Source of the DNA: Lachnospiraceae bacterium | GTDB lineage: Bacteria; Bacillota; Clostridia; Lachnospirales; Lachnospiraceae | Reading direction: 5' to 3' | NCBI GenBank assembly: GCA_014804755.1 | Contig: JAAUZE010000030.1 | Coordinates: 1 to 44,038 of the forward strand | Length of the DNA: 44,038 bases | Shown here: in pieces, positions 26,860 through 37,179 of the stretch | Layout: each line of letters begins with the position of its first letter | Position numbering within the stretch: position 1 is the stretch's first letter | Notes under the pieces: generated by a model | The model's database searches: none | What the model saw: only the letters and a program-made list of their open reading frames with translations | What the model was told of the DNA's origin: nothing | Position numbers and translations under genes: made by a program

Positions 26860-27870
26860 ATGGCTTTATTTGAATCGTATGAAAGAAGAATTGACACCAT
26901 CAATTCCGTATTAAATGGCTATGGGATCGCTTCACTTGAGGAAGCAGAAAAGATTACCAAAGATGCGGGCCTTGATGTATATGAGCAGGTCAAGAAGATT
27001 CAGCCGATCTGCTTTGAGAATGCATGCTGGGCATACACGGTAGGCGCAGCAATCGCGATCAAGAAGAACTGCAGAAAGGCCTCTGATGCGGCTGCTGCGA
27101 TCGGAGAGGGATTACAGGCATTTTGCATTCCGGGATCCGTTGCAGACACCCGTAAGGTTGGTCTCGGACACGGAAATCTTGGCAAGATGCTGCTTGAGGA
27201 GGATACGGACTGCTTCTGTTTCCTTGCAGGACATGAGTCTTTTGCAGCAGCAGAGGGTGCGATCGGCATTGCCGAGAAGGCAAATAAGGTTCGCAAGAAA
27301 CCGCTTCGCGTTATCTTGAACGGTCTTGGAAAGGATGCGGCAAAGATCATTTCCCGTATCAACGGCTTTACGTTTGTGGAGACGGAGTACGATCCGTACA
27401 CAAATGAGGTAAAGGAGATTGAGCGTATTCCATATTCTGACGGACTTCGTTCCAAGGTAAACTGCTACGGTGCAAACTCCGTTCCGGAAGGCGTTGCGAT
27501 CATGTGGAAAGAAAATGTGGATGTCTCCATCACCGGTAACTCCACCAATCCGACCAGATTCCAGCATCCGGTTGCAGGTACATATAAGAAAGAGCGTACC
27601 GAGGCAGGAAAGAAGTATTTCTCCGTGGCATCCGGCGGTGGTACCGGTCGTACGCTTCATCCCGATAATATGGCAGCCGGTCCGGCATCTTACGGATTCA
27701 CCGATACTTTGGGACGTATGCATTCCGATGCACAGTTTGCAGGATCCTCTTCCGTTCCTGCGCATGTGGAAATGATGGGTCTGATCGGTATGGGTAATAA
27801 TCCGATGGTCGGCGCGACGGTTGCAGTTGCCGTTTCTGTGGAAGAAGCAGCAAACGCAAACCGTTTCTAA
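26860..27870 (+). CDS. GGGtGRT family protein
   Basis: 336 aa. Named for the glycine-rich motif GGGTGRT, seen here in SVASGGGTGRTLHPDN. Other conserved-looking blocks are IGEGLQAFCIPGSVADTRKVGLGHGNLG, FCFLAGHESFAAAEGAIG and NSTNPTRFQHP. No signal peptide or membrane segment, so cytoplasmic. Strong GGAGGAGG ribosome binding site. The family has no assigned biochemical role; the co-encoded NifU-like scaffold suggests iron-sulfur or metal-cofactor chemistry. A terminator follows. Confidence 0.9.
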   Translation: MALFESYERRIDTINSVLNGYGIASLEEAEKITKDAGLDVYEQVKKIQPICFENACWAYTVGAAIAIKKNCRKASDAAAAIGEGLQAFCIPGSVADTRKVGLGHGNLGKMLLEEDTDCFCFLAGHESFAAAEGAIGIAEKANKVRKKPLRVILNGLGKDAAKIISRINGFTFVETEYDPYTNEVKEIERIPYSDGLRSKVNCYGANSVPEGVAIMWKENVDVSITGNSTNPTRFQHPVAGTYKKERTEAGKKYFSVASGGGTGRTLHPDNMAAGPASYGFTDTLGRMHSDAQFAGSSSVPAHVEMMGLIGMGNNPMVGATVAVAVSVEEAANANRF

Positions 27871-27939
27871 GGTGTACATTTTCCCGAAGAAGCGATCAAG
27901 AGTTCTGACGATCCATTCTTATCTGAGTAAGCATTGCAG

Positions 27940-27969
27940 CCCCGCAGGAATTCATCCCTGCGGGGTTTT
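27940..27969 (+). terminator. Rho-independent terminator after the GGGtGRT gene
   Basis: Stem CCCCGCAGG/CCTGCGGGG (27940-27948/27957-27965) with TTTT. Confidence 0.9.
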
Positions 27970-28042
27970 CATGTCTTATTCCGTCTGTTCCTAATTTGCA
28001 CGTTTTTTTGCATAGTTTGAGCCTATTAAAATCTGCCATATA

Positions 28043-28071
28043 TTGACTTTATCTGCCATGTGTTGTATAAT
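28043..28071 (+). promoter_or_regulatory. Promoter for the chemoreceptor gene
   Basis: TTGACT (28043-28048), 17-bp spacer, TATAAT (28066-28071), about 65 nt leader to ATG 28142. Confidence 0.8.
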
Positions 28072-28141
28072 AAATCGATCTGACTATATCCTAAAATGCG
28101 ATATTAACAAAAGAAACTTGGCCGGAGAAAGGGAAATCATT

Positions 28142-29851
28142 ATGCAGAAAAACAAATTGAAGCTTCCGTTTGGTGTTCTTTTAGTAATGCTGACAATGCT
28201 GCCGATGGTGTTGTTGTCAGCTGTCAATTTTGTGCTGAGTACAAGCAAACTTAAAAGTTCTTTGGAGGATAGTAACCGTCAGGCGGTTGAGTCGGTCTGC
28301 TTTTCCTTGATGGAAGCATATGACACGCTGTATGAGGGCAATTGGAGCATGGTAAACGGTAATTTATATAAAGGTGCCAACTATGTCGGACATACGCAGG
28401 ATCTTTTAAATCGGTTCTATGAAGAGAAAAATCTGAATGTCACTTTGTTTTATGGAGATACACGGGTTCTCACAACCTTGAAAGATGCGAACGGTGACTA
28501 TATTGTCGGTACCCAGGCGGATGAAAAGGTTTCCAGTCAGGTGCTTGCGGGCAACAGCTATTTTAATGAAAACCTTGTGGTAAACGGTGTGCCGAGTTAT
28601 GTTGCTTATGAACCGCTTCGCAATATGGATGGAACGGTAGTGGGTATGGTATTTGTCGGGTATCCCAGATCCATTGCCCAAAAAGCGATCAACAACGCGA
28701 TCATATCGTTGATCATAGGCACTGTTATCGTACTCGGAGTGATCTTGGTCATTGTCGTCATCATGGTGCGCGTGATCGTGCGGGCAATGACGAATCTGAC
28801 CGGCGCAGTAACAAAGCTGGGAAGCGGAGATCTCAATGTGGAACTCCATGTAGATGCACTGAATCAGCGTAATGAGATCGGCGCTTTGGCAGACAATGTT
28901 AACAATCTGGTCGTAAATCTGCGCGGGATCATGAACGGCATCCAAAGGGATGCGGAGACGCTGAATGATTGTTCTATACAGCTGACCGGTTCGGTCGATA
29001 CAACAATTTCTGCCATCTCTCAGGTTACCAAAGCGATTGAAGAGGTTGCGGAAGGCTCTACGACACAGGCGCAGGATACAGCGGGAGCGATGGCTAATAT
29101 TGAAGAGCTGAATGCAACGCTTGACATTATTACCGATAAGGTTGTAACGCTTTCCAAGATGTCTGACGAGACAAAGAAGGTATCCAACCATGCACAGACG
29201 ACCATGGTAGAGTTGATCGATATTAATACGCAGACGAAAACAGATATTGATAATATTGTGGAACAGTCCGAGAAGAATGTCGAGGCGGTCAACAAGATTA
29301 ATGTGATCTTGAAAACGATCGAGGAAATCAGTTCCCAGACAAACCTGCTCAGTCTTAATGCTTCCATTGAAGCGGCGAGAGCGGGAGAAGCAGGACGCGG
29401 TTTTGCGGTTGTTGCAAAGGAAATCGGTTCGCTTGCGGAAAGCTGTGCCTCTGCGGCAAGAGAAATTCAGGAGATCATTGTCAGCCTTGTTGAGGATATT
29501 CAAAAAACGAGTTCTCTGTCAGATGTTTTGAACGAAAGTGCGACAAAGCAGCTTGGAAAAATTCAGGATACAAGGGCGATGTTTGACAAGGTACTGAACG
29601 CGGTCGGTGAGATTTCTCAAGGAACAGAGCGCATTCGTGAAGAAGTGGTGAGCATAAATGCCGTGAAGAACGGTATTGGTGAGACGATCGAAAGCCTGTC
29701 CTCTATTTCTGAGGAAAATGCAGCTGCATCCGAAGAGACGACAGCTTCTGCCAATCTTGTCAATGAGGATATGAAGCAGATCGGTCAAGTATCACAGGAT
29801 ATGTTGGCGCTTGCGGAAGGCTTGAAGAAAGCAATCAGCTTCTTCCATTAA
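28142..29851 (+). CDS. Methyl-accepting chemotaxis protein, Cache-type sensor
   Basis: 569 aa membrane chemoreceptor. TM1 at about residues 10-30, an extracytoplasmic single-Cache-like domain (includes [23 protein letters not shown] and [10 protein letters not shown], split in the protein), TM2 about 195-220, a HAMP domain, then the cytoplasmic signalling domain with the hairpin tip [32 protein letters not shown]. The in-frame start at 28043 coincides with the -35 box, so ATG 28142 with GGAGAAAGGG upstream is chosen. Ligand unknown. No che genes in the window. Confidence 0.92.
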   Translation: MQKNKLKLPFGVLLVMLTMLPMVLLSAVNFVLSTSKLKSSLEDSNRQAVESVCFSLMEAYDTLYEGNWSMVNGNLYKGANYVGHTQDLLNRFYEEKNLNVTLFYGDTRVLTTLKDANGDYIVGTQADEKVSSQVLAGNSYFNENLVVNGVPSYVAYEPLRNMDGTVVGMVFVGYPRSIAQKAINNAIISLIIGTVIVLGVILVIVVIMVRVIVRAMTNLTGAVTKLGSGDLNVELHVDALNQRNEIGALADNVNNLVVNLRGIMNGIQRDAETLNDCSIQLTGSVDTTISAISQVTKAIEEVAEGSTTQAQDTAGAMANIEELNATLDIITDKVVTLSKMSDETKKVSNHAQTTMVELIDINTQTKTDIDNIVEQSEKNVEAVNKINVILKTIEEISSQTNLLSLNASIEAARAGEAGRGFAVVAKEIGSLAESCASAAREIQEIIVSLVEDIQKTSSLSDVLNESATKQLGKIQDTRAMFDKVLNAVGEISQGTERIREEVVSINAVKNGIGETIESLSSISEENAAASEETTASANLVNEDMKQIGQVSQDMLALAEGLKKAISFFH

Positions 29852-29905
29852 GAGATACATAATATTTTCAGGTGATTATCATCTGCTCAAGGAGGATACA
29901 TACTT

Positions 29906-31822
29906 ATGGATCTGATTTATACCAATGATCAGTGCAGCGGTTGTAACAAATGTGTACGGGCATGTCCGGTACTCATATCCAATATTGCGACCGATCCGGG
30001 AAGAGTAACGGTTGATTCCGGACATTGTATTGCCTGCGGAGCCTGTTTTGATGCCTGCACGCACGGTGCAAGGGATTATTATGACGATACGGATACTTTT
30101 TTTGCGGATTTAGCGGCAGGAAAATCGATATCGGTCATCATAGCGCCTGCATTTCTGGCAAATTATCCGAGAGAGTATCGACGGGTGCTTGGGCTTCTTA
30201 AGCAGAAGGGTGTTAAACATATTTACAGCGTATCTTTCGGTGCAGACATTACGACGTGGGGATACCTGAAATATATTACGGAGCATCAGTTTTTCGGCGG
30301 TATCTCACAGCCTTGTCCTGCGATCGTCACTTATGTGGAAAAATATATTCCGGAGTTGATCCCGCGTCTGGTGCCGATTCACAGCCCCATGATGTGTATG
30401 GCTGTTTATGCTAAGAAATATCTGCATAATAATGATAAGCTTGCTTTTATAAGTCCTTGTATCGCGAAAAAGCTGGAGATCACGGATCCGAACTGTGGCG
30501 ACTATGTCTCCTATAATGTGACGTTTCAAAAGCTGATGGCGTATATCGGCAACGATTATACGTCCGCGCCCGAATATAACGATGAACTGGAATATGGGCT
30601 TGGCTCTCTGTATCCGATGCCGGGAGGACTTCGTGAGAACGTAGAACACTTCCTCGGAAAAGCGCAGGTTGTACGTCAGGTAGAAGGTGAAAGGGAGGCC
30701 TACCATTATTTGCAGGAATACGTGAAGCGTATTGGGAACAAACAGCAGCTTCCGTTCATGGTCGATATTTTGAATTGCGGTAAGGGCTGTATTTATGGTA
30801 CCGCAACCGAGCCCTCGCGCAACACGGATGATGTGCTGCTCACGCTTTCCTCCATGCGAAACCTGAATAAGAAGGACATGCGGAAGACCTCGCCGTTTAC
30901 AAGCAAAAACAAAAGTCCTTGGACAAGCGATGTCTCCCATGAGGAACGACTCAAAAACTTCATGGAGGCATTCAGCGGACTCAACATCAATGACTTTATG
31001 CGAAATTATACAAACAAAAAGGTCACGATCAAGGAGCCGACTGATGCAGAATTGGATCGGATCTTTGACAGCATGAACAAGACAGATCAAAAGAGCCGCA
31101 ACTTAAATTGCAGTGCCTGCGGTTATCAGACCTGTCTCGATATGGCGAGAGCCATTCATAACGGCGTCAATATCCGTGAGAATTGTATTCATTATATAAA
31201 GGATCTTGCGGAGGATGAAAAGAAAAAGCTGGAAGACGTTTATGACGAGGAGCAGAACGCACAGCGGGAAAGAGACGCGCACTTAGAAAAGATCATCCAA
31301 CAGTTTGGAGAGTTAAGTGCGGCAATCCTGTCCTTAAGTAAAGCAAATGAGGCATCAGTGAGCGAAACGACAGAATTAGCAGAGAACATAAAAGAGATTT
31401 CTCGTTTTTGCAAGGAGTTGGATGTTTCGCTGGCTACGATGTCAGAGTTTATCGATATTTATCAAAAGACAAGCGGCGATATATCGGAAATCGCCGATCA
31501 GACAAATCTGCTTAGCCTAAATGCATCTATTGAAGCGGCAAGAGCGGGCGAGCAGGGGAAGGGCTTTGCGGTTGTTGCAAGCGAGATCCGCAATTTGGCA
31601 ACTTCCACGCAGGATCTGATCGTTGGCAATACGAAGCAGGCGGAGGAAACCATTCCGAAGATCAATGCAAGCATGAGCGTTATCCGACAGCTGATTGGAG
31701 ATATGAACAAGATGACGGAGCGTGTGTCGAAGATTGCTTCAAACACGGAGGAAATTTCTGCACAGTCTATCGATATTCAGAGCAGAACGAACGATCTGAA
31801 GCGGGCTGTGGATAATATCTAA
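29906..31822 (+). CDS. [FeFe]-hydrogenase-like sensor fused to chemoreceptor signalling domain
   Basis: 638 aa, soluble. Two [4Fe-4S] ferredoxin motifs (Cys 10/13/16/20 and 41/44/47/51), then a hydrogenase large-subunit-like H-cluster domain: L1 SQPCPA (Cys 137), L2 SPCIAKK (Cys 185), L3 LNCGKGC (Cys 291, 295), so the four cubane-ligand Cys positions are kept while the preceding proton-relay Cys of catalytic enzymes is Pro 136. Next a CSACGYQTC-type 4Fe-4S motif (about 400-430) and a coiled-coil MCP signalling domain ([29 protein letters not shown]). Probably senses H2 or redox state and signals to CheA/CheW. RBS AAGGAGG. Confidence 0.9.
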   Translation: MDLIYTNDQCSGCNKCVRACPVLISNIATDPGRVTVDSGHCIACGACFDACTHGARDYYDDTDTFFADLAAGKSISVIIAPAFLANYPREYRRVLGLLKQKGVKHIYSVSFGADITTWGYLKYITEHQFFGGISQPCPAIVTYVEKYIPELIPRLVPIHSPMMCMAVYAKKYLHNNDKLAFISPCIAKKLEITDPNCGDYVSYNVTFQKLMAYIGNDYTSAPEYNDELEYGLGSLYPMPGGLRENVEHFLGKAQVVRQVEGEREAYHYLQEYVKRIGNKQQLPFMVDILNCGKGCIYGTATEPSRNTDDVLLTLSSMRNLNKKDMRKTSPFTSKNKSPWTSDVSHEERLKNFMEAFSGLNINDFMRNYTNKKVTIKEPTDAELDRIFDSMNKTDQKSRNLNCSACGYQTCLDMARAIHNGVNIRENCIHYIKDLAEDEKKKLEDVYDEEQNAQRERDAHLEKIIQQFGELSAAILSLSKANEASVSETTELAENIKEISRFCKELDVSLATMSEFIDIYQKTSGDISEIADQTNLLSLNASIEAARAGEQGKGFAVVASEIRNLATSTQDLIVGNTKQAEETIPKINASMSVIRQLIGDMNKMTERVSKIASNTEEISAQSIDIQSRTNDLKRAVDNI

Positions 31823-31823
31823 A

Positions 31824-31856
31824 AAAGTTGGTGCATTTGCGCCAACTTTTTTTGTT
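31824..31856 (+). terminator. Terminator between the hydrogenase-like gene and the convergent lipoprotein gene
   Basis: 12-bp stem (31824-31835/31838-31849, one G.U) with a T-run of seven. The A-run at its start allows function for the minus strand too. Confidence 0.88.
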
Positions 31857-31876
31857 TTATATAGGAATTTTCTTTT

Positions 31877-32383
31877 TTATTCTGATGCCGGAGCAGATGA
31901 TGCATCCTCAAAGGTTACATGACTGCCAAGCAGCACTTCGCCGATATAATTGACATAGGTAATGGCTCTTTCATAGTATGTATTTGCCGTTTCCAGCGCC
32001 ATTTCATCTAATGGTTCGGCTTCGAATGCAGTGTGATAATAAAGAACCGCCTGCGTCATATATTTACTTGCTCTTTCCGCTAAAATTTCCGCATCCGCAT
32101 ATTCTTCTGGAATGTCCATTTCAGTCAATGAAAAAAATGTGGTGTCCAGTTCATCATAATAAGCGAGCAGTTCGCTGACGGCGGTATCGGAATTGGCGTC
32201 AATCCGGTTGATGTTATCGCCAATCTCAATGATCTTGTTCGTAAAATCCGTCATGTCGTTTTGGTAGATGCTTGTTTCCTGTGATGGAAGGCTTCCACAG
32301 GAAGTCAATAGCTGTAAAAGAGCGATCAGGAGCATCGTAAACAAAACCACTGCCGATTTGGATGTTGCTGTTTCCACGCGCAT
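31877..32383 (-). CDS. Small lipoprotein of unknown function
   Basis: 168 aa. Signal peptide with hydrophobic VVLFTMLLIALLQLL and lipobox LTSC, so lipid-anchored outside. The mature part is acidic and mostly helical (DFTNKIIEIGDNINRIDANSDTAVSELLAYYDEL... YITQAVLYYH-like segments), resembling helical-bundle domains, ending in an Ala/Ser/Pro-rich tail. I do not recognise a named family. Monocistronic, from its own promoter, divergent from the zinc-ribbon gene. Confidence 0.75.
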   Translation of the reverse strand: MRVETATSKSAVVLFTMLLIALLQLLTSCGSLPSQETSIYQNDMTDFTNKIIEIGDNINRIDANSDTAVSELLAYYDELDTTFFSLTEMDIPEEYADAEILAERASKYMTQAVLYYHTAFEAEPLDEMALETANTYYERAITYVNYIGEVLLGSHVTFEDASSAPASE

Positions 32384-32422
32384 GTCTTATCATTTCCTCT
32401 CTGCCAATCATATTCTATTAAC

Positions 32423-32451
32423 AATTTAGCATATTCGCGCGGACAAGTCAA
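32423..32451 (-). promoter_or_regulatory. Promoter for the lipoprotein gene (minus strand)
   Basis: Reading on the minus strand: TTGACT (32451-32446), 17-bp spacer, TAAATT (32428-32423). Confidence 0.7.
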
Positions 32452-32488
32452 ATATCGTGCCGGTTCCGCAGATTATGCGTTTTATGGA

Positions 32489-32517
32489 TTGCAGATAGCA
32501 GAATAATATGATACAAT
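32489..32517 (+). promoter_or_regulatory. Promoter for the zinc-ribbon protein gene
   Basis: TTGCAG (32489-32494), 17-bp spacer, TACAAT (32512-32517); leader of about 105 nt without an obvious regulatory fold. Confidence 0.6.
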
Positions 32518-32629
32518 AATAAAAAATTTATAAAGTTTCGTCTTTACAACCTAATCAATCATAATTCTATACGATAAAAAATGCGGTGTCATTTTTTATA
32601 AATATTAAAAGAAAAGAGAGGGAAGTAGT

Positions 32630-33157
32630 ATGTTATGTAACAATTGTGGTAATCAGATTCCTGACAATTCGATAACCTGCCCGAATTGCGGTACGCCGAC
32701 AAATGGAGGGACACAGGTTCCGACAGGAACACCCGCAGCGAAGGTTCCGTTCGCTCAGCAGGTAGATGCAAGCATTAACTTTATCGCGTTGATCCTTGCA
32801 GTAGTTGGTTTTGTTTGTGTATTTCCGGCAAAGGTAGAGGCCAATGCCTTTGGTTTCAAGGTCGGTGTTTCTATTATCAGCGGTGACGGCGCAAAATATG
32901 GCATCTTTATGTTGGTTTTCTTAGGTGTCTCAGCAGTGTTGCTGTTCTTAAAGAAATCCAATCAGGCATCCATTTTTGCAATTATTAACGCCGCATTCTG
33001 TATCGTAAAGATGATCCAGGAGTCCAATGCAGCAAAAGATGCAGGATTTGGCGTAACCGCTTCTTTCAACATTTTCTTCTGGCTTGTTCTGATCTGCTCT
33101 ATTCTGGAAGTTGTTGCAATCTTTGTATTGCCGAAGGTAATGGGGAAAAAACAGTAA
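32630..33157 (+). CDS. Zinc-ribbon membrane protein of unknown function
   Basis: 175 aa. N-terminal zinc ribbon CNNCG...CPNCG (Cys 3, 6, 17, 20), a Thr/Pro/Gly linker, then four hydrophobic segments (FIALILAVVGFVCVF, YGIFMLVFLGVSAVLLFL, ASIFAIINAAFCIVKMI, IFFWLVLICSILEVVAIFVL). Such zinc-ribbon plus membrane proteins are common in Firmicutes and have no assigned role. Good GAGAGGGAAG upstream. Confidence 0.8.
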   Translation: MLCNNCGNQIPDNSITCPNCGTPTNGGTQVPTGTPAAKVPFAQQVDASINFIALILAVVGFVCVFPAKVEANAFGFKVGVSIISGDGAKYGIFMLVFLGVSAVLLFLKKSNQASIFAIINAAFCIVKMIQESNAAKDAGFGVTASFNIFFWLVLICSILEVVAIFVLPKVMGKKQ

Positions 33158-33180
33158 AGTAAACATAGCAAGGCGATTTT

Positions 33181-33222
33181 AAGAGAGCGTCCGTCCGATG
33201 AAAATGAACGGGCGCTCTCTTA
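33181..33222 (+). terminator. Hairpin, probable terminator after the zinc-ribbon gene
   Basis: 13-bp stem (33181-33193/33209-33221, one G.U). The T-run is weak on the plus strand (only TT), so it may be a partial terminator. Confidence 0.5.
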
Positions 33223-33298
33223 TGTGCTGACGCAGGACTTTTGCGCGATTTTGAAGATGCAGGGCAGGTGTTTTACACAGAATTTTTGTAAAAATCGG

Positions 33299-33327
33299 TT
33301 GACAAACAGGAAAACGATTGGTATTAT
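33299..33327 (+). promoter_or_regulatory. Promoter for rplU operon
   Basis: TTGACA (33299-33304), 17-bp spacer, TATTAT (33322-33327). Confidence 0.8.
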
Positions 33328-33334
33328 ATATGAG

Positions 33335-33428
33335 TATGCCGCGTAGCGTGGCAAAAGTTCGTTCCACTTTAGGAACGGCGCCGAAGCTAGCGAGTAAAAC
33401 CGGAGACGGTTAGATATAGGAGGTGTCC
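33335..33428 (+). promoter_or_regulatory. Ribosomal protein L21 leader (candidate autoregulatory RNA)
   Basis: A 95-nt leader lies between the promoter and rplU and can fold: GCCGCG-TAGCG-TGGC-type and GTTCGTTCC..GGAACGGCGCC pairings are visible, followed by a Shine-Dalgarno AGGAGGTG. Position and size match the L21 leader found upstream of rplU in Firmicutes, thought to bind a ribosomal protein encoded by the operon. Identity is inferred from context. Confidence 0.55.
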
Positions 33429-33430
33429 CT

Positions 33431-33736
33431 ATGTACGCAATCATTGCAACAGGTGGTAAGCAGTATAAGGTATCTGAGGGTGATGTTGTTCGGGTTGAGA
33501 AGCTCGACGCAGAAGCCGGAGATTCCGTTACGTTTGACAACGTCATTGCAGTAAGCGATAAGAAGCTTAAGATTGGCGCGGATGTAGCTAAGGCAACCGT
33601 GGAAGCAACTGTTGAAAAGCAGGGCAGAGCAAAAAAAGTCATCGTTTACAAGTATAAGAGAAAGACCGGCTACCACAAGAAGAATGGTCACAGACAAGCA
33701 TACACTGAGGTTAAGATCAATAAGATCAACGCATAA
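33431..33736 (+). CDS. rplU: 50S ribosomal protein L21
   Basis: 101 aa, full length. [25 protein letters not shown] and the C-terminal [21 protein letters not shown] are diagnostic. First gene of rplU-prp-rpmA. Its product binds 23S rRNA in the large subunit. Confidence 0.98.
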   Translation: MYAIIATGGKQYKVSEGDVVRVEKLDAEAGDSVTFDNVIAVSDKKLKIGADVAKATVEATVEKQGRAKKVIVYKYKRKTGYHKKNGHRQAYTEVKINKINA

Positions 33737-33763
33737 TCCGTTTAGGATCAGTGGGAATCGTTT

Positions 33764-34099
33764 ATGACAACAATTACGGTCAAACGGTCGGAATCAGGGA
33801 CATATCAGGAATTTTATTGTATGGGACATGCCGGAAGCAGACATTTCTTTTTTGAAAAGGATATGATCTGTGCCGCGGTATCCGTGCTGGTCATCAACAC
33901 GGTGAACTCGTTGGAGACCTTGGCTAAGGAACATTTTCATGTCACACAAAATCAGGCAGATGGGTTCTTACGCTGTGAATTTCCGAAGGGGCTTTCCGAA
34001 AAAGGATGTTTACTGATGGATTCCATGATTCTTGGCCTACAAGGTATTGTAAAGCAATACGGCAACAAATATTTGCAGGTAAACATTGAGGAGGTGTAA
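33764..34099 (+). CDS. prp: Ribosomal-processing cysteine protease Prp
   Basis: Cleaves the N-terminal extension of ribosomal protein L27 in Firmicutes and relatives. 111 aa (former DUF464). Catalytic His in GHAG (residue 22) and Cys in DMICAAVS (residue 36) are present. It lies between rplU and rpmA, the standard position, and its substrate site is visible in the next gene. Confidence 0.95.
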   Translation: MTTITVKRSESGTYQEFYCMGHAGSRHFFFEKDMICAAVSVLVINTVNSLETLAKEHFHVTQNQADGFLRCEFPKGLSEKGCLLMDSMILGLQGIVKQYGNKYLQVNIEEV

Positions 34100-34102
34100 A
34101 CC

Positions 34103-34384
34103 ATGTATATGAACCTTCAATTTTTCGCTCATAAGAAGGGAGTCGGTTCTACAAAGAACGGCAGAGACTCCGAATCCAAAAGATTAGGTGCGAAGCGGGC
34201 TGACGGACAGTTTGTGAAAGCAGGCAATATTCTATACAGACAGCGCGGTACGAAGATTCATCCGGGCGTGAATGTCGGTATCGGCGGCGACGATACGCTG
34301 TTTGCGTTAGTTGACGGCGTTCTGCGGTTCGAGAGAAAAGGCAGAGATAAGAAACAGGCTTGTGTATATCCGGTAGAGAAATAA
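34103..34384 (+). CDS. rpmA: 50S ribosomal protein L27 with Prp-cleavable leader
   Basis: 93 aa. The precursor begins [23 protein letters not shown]; Prp is expected to cut after QFF, leaving AHKKG as the mature N-terminus near the peptidyl-transferase centre. AGGAGG lies 8 nt before ATG 34103. The two extra residues ahead of MNLQFF are slightly unusual; ATG 34109 would give the common start but has poorer spacing. Confidence 0.97.
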   Translation: MYMNLQFFAHKKGVGSTKNGRDSESKRLGAKRADGQFVKAGNILYRQRGTKIHPGVNVGIGGDDTLFALVDGVLRFERKGRDKKQACVYPVEK

Positions 34385-34393
34385 ACGATCTGA

Positions 34394-34426
34394 CAGAGCT
34401 TCAAACGAATGTTTGGAGCTCTGTTT
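34394..34426 (+). terminator. Terminator or attenuator between rpmA and obgE
   Basis: 13-bp stem CAGAGCTTCAAAC/GTTTGGAGCTCTG (34394-34406/34411-34423, one G.U) with loop GAAT and a short TTT. Likely partial, since obgE has no clear promoter of its own. Confidence 0.65.
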
Positions 34427-34435
34427 CGGTTATGA

Positions 34436-35752
<1,317 letters not shown>

Positions 35753-35800
35753 AAGTCGAATCGAACAACAAAACAAAAAGCAATAGAGGAGTATCAAAAG

Positions 35801-36091
35801 ATGACAAGCAAACAGAGAGCATATTTGAAATCGCTTGCGGGCACGCTTGAACCGATCTTTCAAATAGGGAAATCAAGTCTGACGCCGGAATTGACGACCG
35901 CGGTCAGCGAAGCCTTCAACACAAGGGAACTGATCAAGCTGAATGTCTTAAAGAATTGTATGGATGATCCGAAGGAATTGGCACAGACCATTGCGGAGCG
36001 TACGCACTCGCAGGTGGTTCAGGTTATCGGCAAAAAAATCGTGTTATACAAACCGTTTAAGGAAAATCCGAAGATTCTTCTTCCGCAATAA
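35801..36091 (+). CDS. yhbY: CRM-domain RNA-binding protein YhbY
   Basis: 96 aa single CRM domain, a ribosome-assembly factor. Pattern MTSKQRAYLKSLAGTLEPIFQIGKSSLTPEL and ELIKLNVLKNC, with GKKIVLYKP at the end. Follows obgE as usual; in most Firmicutes nadD would come next but here yqeK does. Confidence 0.94.
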   Translation: MTSKQRAYLKSLAGTLEPIFQIGKSSLTPELTTAVSEAFNTRELIKLNVLKNCMDDPKELAQTIAERTHSQVVQVIGKKIVLYKPFKENPKILLPQ

Positions 36092-36141
36092 AAAGGAACG
36101 AAAAATTCTTCCGGAATTAAGAATTTTATGAAAGGATCATC

Positions 36142-36762
36142 ATGGGCCGCGAAGAAAAATTGGAGAAAGAATTAAAAAAGGAACTGGATGATGACCGCTA
36201 TACGCATACACTCGGCGTGGCCTATACAGCGGCATGTCTTGCCATGCGTTACGGTGAAAAGCCGGAGCGTGCATTTCTTGCCGGATTGCTGCATGACTGC
36301 GCAAAAGCGAAGAATATGGATCACAAAAAAATGCTGTCCCTTTGTGAAAAGCATAAGATCCCGGTCACGCAATTTGAACAGGAGAACCCTGTGCTGCTGC
36401 ATGCAAAGCTTGGGAGCTTTTTTGCAAAAGAAAAATATGCGGTAACGGATGAGGAAATTCTATCCGCGATCCGTTGGCATACGACCGGGCATGCCGGTAT
36501 GACTTTATTGGAAAAGATTATATATATTGCGGACTATATTGAGCCGAATCGAAAAAAGCAGCCGCATTTGGATGAAGTGCGGGAAATCTGTTTTCGGAAT
36601 TTGGATGATGGTTTAAGGCGGATTCTGCATGATACACTTTTTTATTTAAATAATAAAAAATCGATCGATCCGGCGACACAACAGACTTATGATTATTATA
36701 TGGAATGCGATTCGAATGTGCAAAATATACAATCGGGCGAATGCAGCCGCAACGATACATAA
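36142..36762 (+). CDS. yqeK: HD-domain hydrolase YqeK (Ap4A symmetrical hydrolase family)
   Basis: 206 aa. HD motif in GLLHDCAKAK, an upstream His in RYTHTLGVA, and RWHTTGHAGMT plus IIYIADYIEP fit the YqeK family, shown to hydrolyse Ap4A to two ADP in B. subtilis and S. aureus. The C-terminal 20 residues beyond YYMECD look non-conserved. Located between yhbY and rsfS with no nadD. Confidence 0.92.
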   Translation: MGREEKLEKELKKELDDDRYTHTLGVAYTAACLAMRYGEKPERAFLAGLLHDCAKAKNMDHKKMLSLCEKHKIPVTQFEQENPVLLHAKLGSFFAKEKYAVTDEEILSAIRWHTTGHAGMTLLEKIIYIADYIEPNRKKQPHLDEVREICFRNLDDGLRRILHDTLFYLNNKKSIDPATQQTYDYYMECDSNVQNIQSGECSRNDT

Positions 36763-36803
36763 TTGCCTAATTTATCATATTAACAGAAAGGACATCGGAA
36801 TCA

Positions 36804-37175
36804 ATGAAAGAAATAAATACAGCCTATGAAATGACAAAGCTTGCAATTGCAGCGATGGAGGAGAAAAAAGCGGAAGATATTAAGGTAATCGATATCCATG
36901 AGGTTTCCACCATTGCAGATTATTTTTTGATCGCAAGCGGCAATAACCGCAGTCAGATTCAGACCTTATGCGACGCAGTGGAAGAAAAACTCGGACGAGC
37001 CGGTTATTTTAAGAGACAAAGTGAAGGATATGATACGGCAAACTGGATCCTGATGGATTATAATGACATCATCGTGCACATTTTTGATAAGGAAAACCGC
37101 CTGTTCTATGATCTGGAGCGCATTTGGCGCGACGGAAAAGAAGTTGCGGTCACAGAATTTACCAGTGCATCATAA
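36804..37175 (+). CDS. rsfS: Ribosome silencing factor RsfS
   Basis: 123 aa. Binds L14 and blocks subunit joining under starvation. KVIDIHEVSTIADYFLIASGNNRSQIQTLCDAV, GYDTANWILMDYNDIIVHIF and YDLERIW match the family closely. Last gene of this plus-strand cluster; a strong terminator follows, shared with lexA. Confidence 0.95.
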   Translation: MKEINTAYEMTKLAIAAMEEKKAEDIKVIDIHEVSTIADYFLIASGNNRSQIQTLCDAVEEKLGRAGYFKRQSEGYDTANWILMDYNDIIVHIFDKENRLFYDLERIWRDGKEVAVTEFTSAS

Positions 37176-37179
37176 ACGG

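Noticed and set aside
27112-27879. 255-aa minus-strand ORF
   Set aside because: Antisense shadow of the GGGtGRT gene, which has an intact family motif, ribosome binding site and terminator.
28406-29503. 365-aa minus-strand ORF
   Set aside because: Antisense shadow of the chemoreceptor gene; the plus-strand protein has full domain structure.
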